Source: Pseudomicrostroma phylloplanum
Taxonomy: Eukaryota > Basidiomycota > Exobasidiomycetes > Microstromatales
Reading direction: 5' to 3'
Length of the DNA stretch: 64,000 nucleotides
Assembly (NCBI GenBank): GCA_039545275.1
Contig: BCHS01000001.1
Coordinates: 379,579 to 443,578, forward strand
Shown here piece after piece: positions 54,529 to 64,000 of this stretch. Both the position numbers and the translations under genes were made by a program. Numbering within the stretch: the first letter of the stretch is position 1; every line of letters begins with the position of its first letter. Under the pieces are notes generated by a model. That model saw only the letters and a program-made list of their open reading frames with translations, was not told where the DNA came from and did no database searches.

Positions 54529-57500
54529 ATGCTCAGCTGTTCCCCTTCCTCTGTTCGTACCCGCTCGAGCCTCGAGGTTCCCACTCCGCTATCCCCCACA
54601 GACCGACCACTGCCAGCTGCTCCTGCTGTGCAGCCATCTCGCTCTCCCACAGCTCGCAGCACCATTGCGCAAAGGCCGCGCGATGCTGGCCCTCACCCGT
54701 CCTCAGATGCCCCGCAAGTGCATTGGAGCAGGGCGGCCACTGTCAACATTGCAACGCTTGATGAAGACGGAGACGATGTCGAACCTGATACTGTGGAAAG
54801 AGCAGCAAGTGGAAGCTACGAGGACGTAGATGGGTCATCTTCATGCTCCAGCGTTGCTAGCACCTCGCTGCAGCACAAGGAGCAAAGTCTCTTCTTGGCG
54901 CTCGAAGCTATCATACAGGCAGACGTAGCGGTCAAGGCAGCTCGTACAGCGCTGGAAGAGGCTCTTGGTGGCACCGACAGGCTCAACTCGTCAAGGTCTC
55001 TCCGTCGCGCTTCTGATAGAGCTACGAAGCAGGCCGAGCACAAGCTTCAGAAGAGCGCGCAAAGTCCGAGCAGTGGACTCCTTCGCATCAATAGCTTTCG
55101 CAAGCCCCGAAGCACAAGCGTCTCGATCCGCCGAAGGAACAGAAACAGTCGTGCGTTCTGGCCGTCACAGCTGCAGCCCAAGAAGGATCAACCGGGAGTC
55201 GTCGCCAAGGTAGCGAATTTCATGGCGCTCGCCAGCAGCGGCTCTAGTGGCGACTCCAGCAGCTCGTCGACGACTTCACAGGAGGACGCGGACAGGATCC
55301 TGACGAAAGACTCGGATCTGAAAGAAGATGAGCTAGTGCCAGACAATAGCTGGCCGATCTCTCAGGAGGAACCTTTTCGCGACAGCTCGAGCATCGGTTT
55401 CAGTCAAGAGCATTCTCGACAGCGATCTGGCGAGGGTGAAAGCCTAGTCAATGCTGGCCTCGTCCTTTCGTCTACCTCTGCTGACCTAGAAAGCAGCAGT
55501 CTAGGTGTCTCTCGTAATGCGCGCGGTCACTCTCTCGATCGCTTGCATCCACCGCAGTCTACCATTTCTATCCACGCAAACGTCCCTTTGGAAGAGGATC
55601 GAACTCGATCGTCCTCAGATGCAGAGCCTGCACGGATCCTCACCTCTGACTGGAACGGCCATCGAAGCGATAGCCCCATAAGCTCTGCATCATCTTCACC
55701 TCGTCTCGATGCTCTGACCTCTCATGGAGATGGTGAGTCACTTGGGAGCGACGCCTCCCCTCGCGAACCGTCACCATTGGCAGCAATTGACACGACAAAC
55801 AGATCATCCCTCCCTGTCCAGTCATCCCTCGGCACTTGCTAGACAGTAGCGGGGACTACCTTGTTCTGAGATCAAATGAAAAGGTACGCTTGGTACAGCT
55901 GTCCGAGGATGCAGCAGAAGACGATGAGGCTCAGCAGATGGTAGAGGACCGCGCTTGGTCTTCGAGTAGCGAAGATGAACAGCCGGCCAGCAAGAATCGA
56001 TCTTCGCTTGGGCGCATCTCTGAGGAGGTAGAACGGTGCGATTCCGAGGCGAAGGAGGCAGATAGCGTGGTTTCTGAGGGGAATGAGAGGTCTGAGCAAG
56101 CTGGAGCGTCATGTATGGACGTCCCCAGTACTCCGCTACGGGGTACCTTCCCATCTCACACAGAGTCACACGCTTCCCCGTGTTCAGGCTCTGCGCAGCC
56201 TTTACCTTTGGGTCAGAAAGTACAGCCTACTCCGCCCGCTACAACCGTGCTGACCTCTATGATCAAGAGCGCTCTGGGTTCTGCCACAGGACAGGCCTTC
56301 ACTGCCGGCTTTGCCTCTCCTGGCACCAACACCTGTGTTCAGGATCCTTCTCCTCGGCTGTGGCAGAGGAAGACGTGGCTCTCGACCCCGACCAGTTCTC
56401 CAATCTCTCGCAGAGCGCGCAGTCGCAGCAGCTCGGATCTAGTACAGTCATCGCACAGAAAGGAGCTCCGTCAGGACGGAGGATCTGAGATGGGTGGTTC
56501 GGCTACTTCGCTGTCCACTGCTGACCTCGGGCGACTGGTACAGTCTCGGTGGAGCTCTTCTACGTCCAATTGGGACCTCTCCGACTTCCACGCTGGCTTT
56601 CAGCTTCGCTCCGATCTCAGTCGGGATCTGGCGCTCGGAAGGAGCCCCAATCGTCCTGGTGAACTCGTGGACATTTCTGCAAGTCGGGAGCAGGAACAAA
56701 GCTTGCACGATGAGGAACAGGCGCAGGAGCACCACGAGGACAAGGGCACGAGTACCCCTTCTGAGCACGGAACGAAAGCTTCATCTCAACTCGATGTAGC
56801 ACCGCCGCACTCGGAGAATCACCTGCCTCGCTCTCACTTCAGCTCCGTGACGCCTTCAGTCCACGGATCAATGGCAGATAGCGAGCTCTCCGCAGGCTAC
56901 CCTGCCGCTCGACGGTCCTCATCCGATGATCACCGAGCATCGTCAGGGCTGCCACTACGTAGCCTTGGCAGCGAGAAGAGCATCGAAAGCGGGGAGCGGC
57001 GGTCTGTAGACAGCTCTACTTTCGATCAACTCCGAGCACCAGCTGCGAATGCAGCACTCGACAATTCGCATCAAAATTCGCTGCCTATACTTTTCGAGAA
57101 GCCTGACTCTTCCTGTCGCGCCTCATCTCCGACGGAAGACACCGCAGAGCTGCTTGGAAGATTCCCCTCTGTACCCATCGACGGGCAGCAGTCCAGCAGT
57201 ACTCGATTCAGCCTGAACGCAGTAGCCGCGGCCGCGGCTGCTCCGACCACTCCCTCCGTCTCTACACCCACTAGCTGGCTTGGAAGAAAGATAGTGAAAG
57301 CAGCCAGTGCAGTCTCTGGTCATCGCAGCAGCGAGAGCGACACGTTCACCAGCCCAGGTCTAGCTGCCGCCATGCAGATCGGGAATGATGGCCATTCGGT
57401 AATCAGAGCGGAGAGCTTCGGTACACCAAGCGATAGAGAGTCCACGAGGAGTGCTGCTGCCAAGCCTGTTGCAAAGGGCTCGAGACTGCTCGATATTATC

Positions 57501-58916
57501 AGGAAGGACGGCGGTCGAAGGGTCAAAGGCAAAGTGCCGACGCAACGAGGCTCAAGCGAAGCGGTACCAGTGCAAGCAGAGCCTGATGCCTGTCCTACAA
57601 CGATCAAGCCGAAGTTCCAGTCGGCTCGGTCGCTCGAAGAGCTATGTCCATCTAGGACGAGCGTGGAGGAAGAGAGCGTTTCCGTCGAAGTGTCCCGTCA
57701 GGCACCTCCGCGAGCAGCATCTGCGGCTGCTGCTACTTGTCTGGCCACTCCTGCAAGCTATGAGAGTCTGCTCGACGAGCCTGTCCACGATAAAGGCCGG
57801 AAGCGCGCTGCCTCGAGAGCTTCTTGTACGTGCACTGATGCCAATGAGGAGTACAGATCGGCTAGGGGCTCCCTTCATGCGGAAGCTGAAGAGTCCGACA
57901 GAGAAAGAGCGCTTGGCAGACAATCTGTCGAGAAGTACGAGCAGCTCCCGTCCCTGGATCTGACGGAAGCGCGACAGCGTCGATCAGAAAGTGAGACTCA
58001 CAGCTCACTTCTGGCAGTGACCAGTCCTGTAGAAGATGAAGGGCAGAACCAACCTCGCACATCGGGTTTGACTCACAGGAGCTCTACAAACAGTTGCTAT
58101 GGGCTTAGAGCCGAGCGCAAGGATGGATCTGCGCTGTCTGAGCACAGCAAGGAGTCGAGGTCAGGGTCCAACTCACCGGTGTTCACCAAGTCCTCGCTCG
58201 ACAGCCTCCGGAGCGCCACACGATCCCGAGTGCACGTGGTGAAAGGCAGCAAAGTCCTGCTGGGAATCGCTAAAGCAGAGGAGAAGCCGTCGGTACCACC
58301 TCTTGTCTCGAAGGCACCATCTCCGACTGCTTCGCCCTTCATAAGAGCTACCTCTCTGCGTGGGCTCAGAGAGAAGTTCGGCGGCGGGGACAAGAGCGCG
58401 ACTCTCGGCAAAAAGGACGAGACCGCGACCATCACTCAGTCATCAGACCCTTCCCCAGCGGCCTGCTCCTCCTCGACTGTCATCCTGACTCCACAAGCAG
58501 CCAGCGACGACACAGACACTATGAGTCCACAGACCAGCCGTCTGCACGACCTGGGCCGCGGGCTAGGCTTGGGCCTCAACCAATCCACCACTAGTCTCTT
58601 GCAGGACATTGTCGAAGCCTCTAAATCGCCACCCTCGGCAGCCTTCCCGCGGAGCAGCAGCGGCGCCGTCGCCGGTCTAGACGCGGGTCTCACGGGCCTT
58701 ACGGGCCTCAACGGCGGTCGGACCCTCAGAGGGGGCAGAGGGGGAGGAGGGGGAGCGGCGCTGTCGGATGTCAGTACGACTACTTCGCTAGATCCGCAGG
58801 ATTGGACCCCGGACAAGCGGCACGCCTTTAGGAAGTGGCTCGAGGCCGAGGGAAAAGGAAGGGGATACTTTTCGCCTGGCGGTGGGAGCTCTGGGAGCGG
58901 TGCGAGGGAGGGGTAG
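54529..58916 (+). CDS. Giant Ser-rich disordered protein, function unknown
   Basis: Two exons (54529-55732, 55822-58916) join in phase across a GTGAGT intron to give 1432 residues. Without splicing the first exon would stop at 55842. The protein is about one quarter Ser with many Arg, Glu and Thr. A short helical region (SLFLALEAIIQADVAVKAARTALEEALGG, near residue 125) and a stretch following the splice junction (HLLDSSGDYLVLRSNEKVRLVQLSEDAAEDDE) look ordered; the latter could be a small beta module. The C-terminus has a Leu/Gly-rich part (GLDAGLTGLTGLNGG) and a Trp-bearing helix (TPDKRHAFRKWLEAEGKG). No catalytic motif was recognised. It may be a scaffold or a signalling substrate; that is speculation. 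Confidence 0.75.
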
Positions 58917-59412
58917 AGTAGCTTGTCTCGGAGAAGAGAGGAAGCGATGCAAAGTCTCCTGTCTTCCTGAGCCCCTGCATCTCCCCGGCAAAGCAGTTGT
59001 GTTCCTCCCATCTTCGGGCAATCTCATCTTTTCCTGACAGGGGTTGCTTGCTTACAATTTCCCATGTCACGAAGCCATCTGCATGAGTTACGCCCTCGTT
59101 TCCTATCAACCTTTGTTTGTGTTCCTCTGCGTGTCTGGGAGCAAAGAGGTCCAAACGCGCTTTCCTGCGTCTGCGCTTGCCGACCTCGCGGACGCGGACC
59201 TCGCGGACCGAGCGTACGACGGAGGAGAGACGACGTGAAGATGGAGATTCGGCGGGCAGCATTGGGCGCTTTTGAGGTGCAGGGGCAATGCTACTTTGAT
59301 TTCGGGAGATGTGGGAAGTACATAATAGACCAGGGAAGCGCAAGGTCAACCCTCTTCACCCCTTTCCCGCCATCTCTGCCCCTAAACCTCATCCCATCAG
59401 CTCAACTCCAAA
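58917..59412. promoter_or_regulatory. Intergenic: promoter of the DUF7918-like gene
   Basis: 496 bases between two plus-strand genes. A GCGGACCTCGCGGACCG direct repeat lies near 59187-59210 and a pyrimidine-rich leader (CTCTTCACCCCTTTCCC) precedes the start codon. Confidence 0.45.
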
Positions 59413-62072
59413 ATGCGTTCCCGTGACTATGAGTGTTGGGTCGTAGACGTCACTTCTTCCGAGGAAGGCTCTAAGCGGGTCGAGGAGGGTGCAGTGCCCC
59501 TGGTCCCCAAGTTGTCGGACACGTCGCGACACGCTAGGGCTTCGTTGGTGCTGCAGTCCGGTCGCCAGGTGAGTGGAGCGAGGAGGTCGTGCCCCTTGGC
59601 GTGGGGTGGCAAGCTGCTCAAATGCTCCTGCTGACCTTCCGATTTCTTCAAACTTTCAGTATGTTGTGCAATGGCGCCGGACTGCTATCTGCGGCACCAC
59701 CGAAGCAGAGAGTGAAGACCCCTTCACGACGTGCGTCTGGGTGAACATCACCCTCAACGGCAGAACGCTCGGCGAGGGCCTTCTTTCCGACCTCAATCAA
59801 CAGACACGATCCTCGCTCGATGGCGTCTCTTCCTCGACGGCCCTCACAGGCTCGCCACTATGGGGAGATAGCGACGGCGCTCCGGCGGTACTGGCCGGAA
59901 AGCTAAGCGTCAGCTTCTATCGCTCACCCGAAGTCATCCGTCGAGCGCTGAAAGATCGTGCCTACTCGGAGCCGCAGAGCCCGCAATCCCCCAGCAGCGT
60001 TGACCAAGGCGGCGGCGGTGCCAGCAAGTCTGCTTTGATGACGCGACGAAGCCCGCTCCTCTTGCGCGGTGCTGCGGGTCCTGCACCGATCGTCTTCAAC
60101 TTCTTCTTTGAGGTGGCTGCAGAGGTTGAGAAGACCACGAAGACGGCGAGTCAATCGCTGCGCCGCAGTGTTTCGACGAGCTTTGAGAATGTGTTTAGCT
60201 GGTCGAAGGGTAAAGGAAGGAAAGCACTGCAGCAGCCCTCTGGGGAAGGCATGGCAGAGGGCTCGGACTTGACTGCTCCGGCTGGCACCATTGTGGACGA
60301 AGGCCCAAAGGAGGAACAGAAAGTGATCACGGACGCGGTAACGCCTGTCTTAACATCCGAACCAGCGGAAGAGACCAAAGTCCTGGGCCGTCCCAGAGCA
60401 GCGACACTCCGTGCCATCAACGGCCGACTCGTCGTCGTCCCCGATCCTCATCAGGGCAGTCAGGCTCTGGGCTCCTCTACGGTCGACACGGACTACGTGC
60501 TCCGCGGCCGCCCACGCGCGGCGACAATGGCTGCCCCAATCGTACAATCCCAGCGAGCCGGCGGAATGAGATGTGCCAACAGCTTCCTGTCTGCCGTGTC
60601 GGCCTTCGAGGGCGAGAGGATCGTCGCTACGCGTCCTCGACGGGCTCTCTCTGATGCGCCTGCCCAGTGGCACGGCAGAGCTGGTGTTGCTGAGGGGAAC
60701 GAGTTTGAAGCAGTACTGGAGGACGTCGCGACTACGACGGGCCTCGTCGAGAGCAACGCGCTGGTGAGTCATCAAATCCGGCTGAAGTAGTGCTGCAAAC
60801 ATCGTGCTGTCGACTGATCACATTTCACCCCGACCACAGAACAAGAGTGAAGAGCTGCAGACACCTATGGATAGTGTCACGCACAACTCCTTGGCGCCCG
60901 TGGTAGAGGCGAACTGGGAGAGCGTCCCGGGCTTGGCTGTCGCATATCGTCACTCTCTACATCAAGACCTTGCCGGAGGTAAGGTCAGCAAGCTCGCAAT
61001 CCCTGATTCGGACTCGGACTCTGACTCATCATCGTTAGCCGAAAACTCGGGACTAAGACGGGGCACCTTGGCCGAGAGTGTCGAGCATTCAGCCATTCGT
61101 TATCTGCACCCACAGCAGACGTACTCTACAATGGACCTCAAAGCCATTGCAAGGAATAGGGCTATTCTGAACTGCGGTGACACAATTGAAAGCCAGGCGA
61201 CCAGAGGCCTCTTCGCTCGCAGCGTAGGCAACGGGCGATCTGACATCCCTAGTGGCACAGTCGACACCTCGCACGACCATGCAGTTTCAGGGCGCCCTAC
61301 CGCCCTCTTTCAGCCTGTTGCCTTCAGGCAGACTCCCGGAGACTCAGTCGCACCCGCAAAGCCCTCCCCAGCCCGGTTGCAGATCTACGAAGCGAAATGC
61401 GCCGCTATCGCTCCTCTTGAGGACACGCTCCGTGCCTTGCAAGAAGAGGAGGCCAACCTGCTGCACAAGCTTGAGGTTCGCAGGCTGAATGAATATCAAG
61501 ATAGGCTGAGCAAGCAAATTGAAGAGAGACGTCTTCGCGTGGACAGGCTCGAGCAGGAGCTCAGCCGGGACGTCTGCACTGACTCCCAGCACAATAACAC
61601 AGACGGTGAGCAGCACTCTCTCGCATGCCCGCCGAGTCCTGCCCGCTCTCTCACCACCTTTCTCCATGAGCCCCGGAAGGCCGTCATGTCGGAGTACAGC
61701 AACCAGCCAAGCCAAGACAGATTCGTCCTCGCACGTCACCAGCTGGTCTCTTCCGCTCTGAGCACTGCGCCTAGCGATTCCTCGGCTGCGAACTCATCAG
61801 AGACCAGCTCTGGGACGTCACCCTCTTTCCCATCGAGACCACGTGCCGGAAGTCTTCGACAGGCCTTTGTCGCTGGGGAGTCCCGGTTGACCATGCTGAG
61901 CTCGATGGACATGAGGAAGCTCGCTGCGCCCTTCTCGCCCCGGAGCACAAACGGCGTGCTACCCCTCTCGCTTCCACTCGCCGCCGCAACCACCAGCTCA
62001 GGCTGGCAGTCCGTGCCCACGCTTGGTGCCGCCAATCGTACCTCAACCGTGAGCTCAGGCATAGCATTCTGA
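59413..62072 (+). CDS. DUF7918-like protein with C-terminal coiled coil
   Basis: Three exons (59413-59568, 59660-60763, 60840-62072) give 830 residues. Residues 1-200 form a beta-rich domain: MRSRDYECWVVDVTSSEEG, RHARASLVLQSGRQYVVQWRR, CVWVNITLNGRTLGEGLLSD, KLSVSFYRSPEVIRRALKDR, IVFNFFFEVAAEVEKTTK. The pattern of an N-terminal variable domain displayed in short beta strands resembles basidiomycete DUF7918 proteins; the match is by eye. A low-complexity region with repeated GRPRAAT motifs (three similar copies near 60385, 60505 and 60630) follows. Exon 3 holds an acidic DSDSDSDSSS stretch and a coiled coil (PLEDTLRALQEEEANLLHKLEVRR and on). No function is known. Confidence 0.72.
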
Positions 62073-62302
62073 AGCCAGCGCACTTTCCTCGTCTTTTTCA
62101 CGAGCTTTGAGCGCTAGCGTGACGTGAGGTGGGAGTGGCTCGACGTGCCTTGTACCGTATCTTAGATCGCCTCAGCCCTCTGGTCCGTATTTCGAACATT
62201 ACCAGTCGATTCTTAGCAATGGATTTCGACCCTCTGCTGTGACTAGTCTATTGGTATGATGTGCCCCAATTCTCGAACATTCCCACCATTACACTACACC
62301 TC
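62073..62302. other. Convergent 3' gap
   Basis: 230 bases between two stop codons; nothing recognised. Confidence 0.5.
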
Positions 62303-64000
62303 TCACCCGGTCCTACCTCTAAGATCCGCCCAGCCCCTCGCCCCTTCCATCTTCCACGTCCGACTACGCGTCTTCAAACCCTCAACGGCCCCCTTTGCCG
62401 CGCTCGTGGCAACATCGCTGCTCCCTGTCTGGTTCGCAGTGAAGAGGGAAGGGTCGCGCGAGATGATCCCACCCTCGGAGGCGAGGACGAACAGATTGGG
62501 CAGGGCGTGCACTTGTGTCTTGTTCGTTGCGCCGCCAGCCCCACCGCTTGCGGCCGAGGCCGAGGCCGATGCGGTGGCAGTCGGAGCAGCGCCACTGGCC
62601 TGACTACTGCTGGTACTGTTCGCAGGAGCATTCACGAAGAGAAAGCGCGGCAGACGCCATGCAGCCAGGTCCTGACCCGGGATGGTCAAGGCCGTCTCTT
62701 CCCACTTTTGCGGAGAGACTTCTGGCTCGTCGGGCATCTTCTGGAAGAATTGAAGGTAAAACTCCTTGTCGCCGCCGCCGGAGACAGAAGAGGACGAGGA
62801 AGCGGACGAGGAAGCGGTAGCGGCGGCAGCATCGAGTACGGCGAGTGGGTCTGAAGAGGCTTCTTCCACCGAGAGCTCAAGGTCGGTACCGAGAGAGATA
62901 GTTCCCCGGGAAGGATGACCGGAGAGGATACGAGACACCAGCAGAGGGTGCTCCTGGCTCGCGTCACCAGCAGGCGGGTCCTGCTGCTCCCATAGTACAG
63001 CCCAAAAGTCCTCCTCCTTGCCTACGCCTTTGCTCAGTAGCCTCTGATCGTCCTTATCCATCCCACGCGCCTTTGCTTCCATACTCAGATCCTCGTCCTT
63101 CACAGGCAGAGGCTTCTTATCTCTCGCCGCCACATCTCTGAGGAACTGCTGACAAGCATTGGCACCTGCCAGCTCCGAGACGATGTTTCCCTTTGCCCTC
63201 GTCACGCGCCGCCGAGCTCCCAGCGGCTTGAAGGATCTCCAAGGGACCTCAACGTCCACCCGTGGCCGAGCCTGTCCGTCCTGCACGGGTACGTCCTGCC
63301 CACCCGGCGTACGGAAGAAGAGTCCGACGGCGCCCTTTTCGTGGATCTTGCCCTCCTCTGCCTTGACCTGTCCAGTCGAGGCTTCAGCCTCCCGAGGCAC
63401 GCTAGAGAGACCACGGTGGAAGAGAGTAGCTTCTCGGCCGCCCGTCTCAAAGAATGTATTCGAAGCGAAGGAGCCAAGGAGGGGCGAGGCGGGGAAGCGA
63501 GAGTCGAGACCCTCCAGAAGTCCCTGAGGGGAGACGTCGCTGCCCAGTATAAGCGTGAGCAGATGGGACGAGGACTTGAGGTCATCGAACTCTCCCGGCA
63601 GCTTGCCTTCTGCGTTCTCCCTCCCCCAGACATTCTTCCAGTCCCCGCCTTGCCTGCCGTCCAAGTCTGCATCTAGACTCTCCATGCGACTCTGCGTCTC
63701 ATCGAAGCTAGCTTTACCAGTGGCCCATCTGCCTGCTTGCACGGGTGCGATTCCCTTGATTTGAGAGTAGAAGGGTCTGACCAAAGTGCTGGGCAAGAGG
63801 GAGAGGGAGACGGAGTGGTAGCTCTCTGGCGGCGTTGCTGAAGAAGAAGAAGAGGCTTCTGGTTGATCCGACACGGCCGAGGCGGGAAGCAGTGTACCAG
63901 GCACGGGATGGCTCAATACCCCCACATGAGCAATCGGGACATCCCTCATGAGCCTGATGGTCTCTGCAAGCACGTCCTTGGGGAGACTTTTGTCCACCGC
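62303..64000 (-). CDS. FIST-domain-like protein (5' part outside window)
   Basis: The frame is open from the right edge to a stop at 62303, 565 residues, with no supported ATG at the edge, so the N-terminus is missing. Blocks such as HLLTLILGSDVSPQGLLEGLDSRFPASPLLGSFASNTFFETGGREATLFHRG and later GAVGLFF are like the FIST_N domain, a sensory domain found with F-box or signalling proteins. A run coding ATASSSASSSSSVSGGG and a Gly/Ala-rich tail are disordered. Family assignment is tentative. Convergent with the DUF7918-like gene (230-base gap). Confidence 0.65.
   Translation of the reverse strand, partial: AVDKSLPKDVLAETIRLMRDVPIAHVGVLSHPVPGTLLPASAVSDQPEASSSSSATPPESYHSVSLSLLPSTLVRPFYSQIKGIAPVQAGRWATGKASFDETQSRMESLDADLDGRQGGDWKNVWGRENAEGKLPGEFDDLKSSSHLLTLILGSDVSPQGLLEGLDSRFPASPLLGSFASNTFFETGGREATLFHRGLSSVPREAEASTGQVKAEEGKIHEKGAVGLFFRTPGGQDVPVQDGQARPRVDVEVPWRSFKPLGARRRVTRAKGNIVSELAGANACQQFLRDVAARDKKPLPVKDEDLSMEAKARGMDKDDQRLLSKGVGKEEDFWAVLWEQQDPPAGDASQEHPLLVSRILSGHPSRGTISLGTDLELSVEEASSDPLAVLDAAAATASSSASSSSSVSGGGDKEFYLQFFQKMPDEPEVSPQKWEETALTIPGQDLAAWRLPRFLFVNAPANSTSSSQASGAAPTATASASASAASGGAGGATNKTQVHALPNLFVLASEGGIISRDPSLFTANQTGSSDVATSAAKGAVEGLKTRSRTWKMEGARGWADLRGRTG

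Noticed and set aside
55822..55842. Stop at 55842 taken as the end of a separate 448-residue gene
   Set aside because: A GTGAGT...CCAG intron (55733-55821) removes it and joins the two long frames in phase.
1..64000. Mobile element, viral, CRISPR or secondary-metabolite cluster
   Set aside because: No transposase, reverse transcriptase, terminal repeats, spaced repeats or backbone synthase was recognised; genes are mostly conserved housekeeping functions.

Overview
The window is nuclear DNA of a fungus, most likely a basidiomycete. The evidence is dense, intron-bearing genes with nearly uniform GTGAGT donors and short introns (roughly 70-370 bases), GC-rich coding sequence, a class IV chitin synthase, a cell-surface protein of the basidiomycete 'macrophage-activating glycoprotein' type, and a DUF7918-like protein. 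The long disordered Ser/Ala/Pro tracts would suit Ustilaginomycotina, but that placement is inference. I rebuilt the exon structures by hand; for every spliced gene with both ends in the window the joined length is a multiple of three.

Left part (1-17.4 kb): a proline-rich protein cut by the left edge (minus); a NADAR-domain protein, the GID7/WDR26 ubiquitin-ligase subunit and the ribosome-biogenesis factor NIP7 (all plus); pyruvate dehydrogenase E1 beta (minus), divergent from a Zn2Cys6 transcription factor (plus); and a tRNA ct6A dehydratase (minus).

Middle (17.4-43 kb): an almost strictly alternating run of housekeeping genes. It holds the zinc transporter MSC2 (-), ADE4 (+), splicing factor CWF18/CCDC12 (-), Fe-S scaffold NBP35 (+), 6-phosphogluconate dehydrogenase (-), an ExoIII-type AP endonuclease (+), a UBX/TUG-like protein (-), PET191/COA5 (+), an I-BAR (Ivy1-like) protein (-), QCR9 (+), tubulin cofactor A (-) and VPS54 (+). 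Divergent pairs share 0.2-1 kb promoters; convergent pairs are often only 140-400 bases apart.

Right part (43-64 kb): two cell-envelope genes, a GPI-anchored glycoprotein and chitin synthase (both minus); then a metallo-beta-lactamase-like protein, a giant disordered Ser-rich protein and a DUF7918-like protein (all plus); and a FIST-domain protein cut by the right edge (minus).

Five products are mitochondrial or linked to mitochondria: PDB1, the TCD protein, PET191, QCR9 and probably one AP-endonuclease isoform. I saw no transposon, CRISPR, rRNA, tRNA or obvious foreign segment. The most unusual features are a 24-base microexon encoding half of the Zn cluster, very small first and last exons in several genes, and large disordered inserts or tails in otherwise conserved enzymes and tethering factors.
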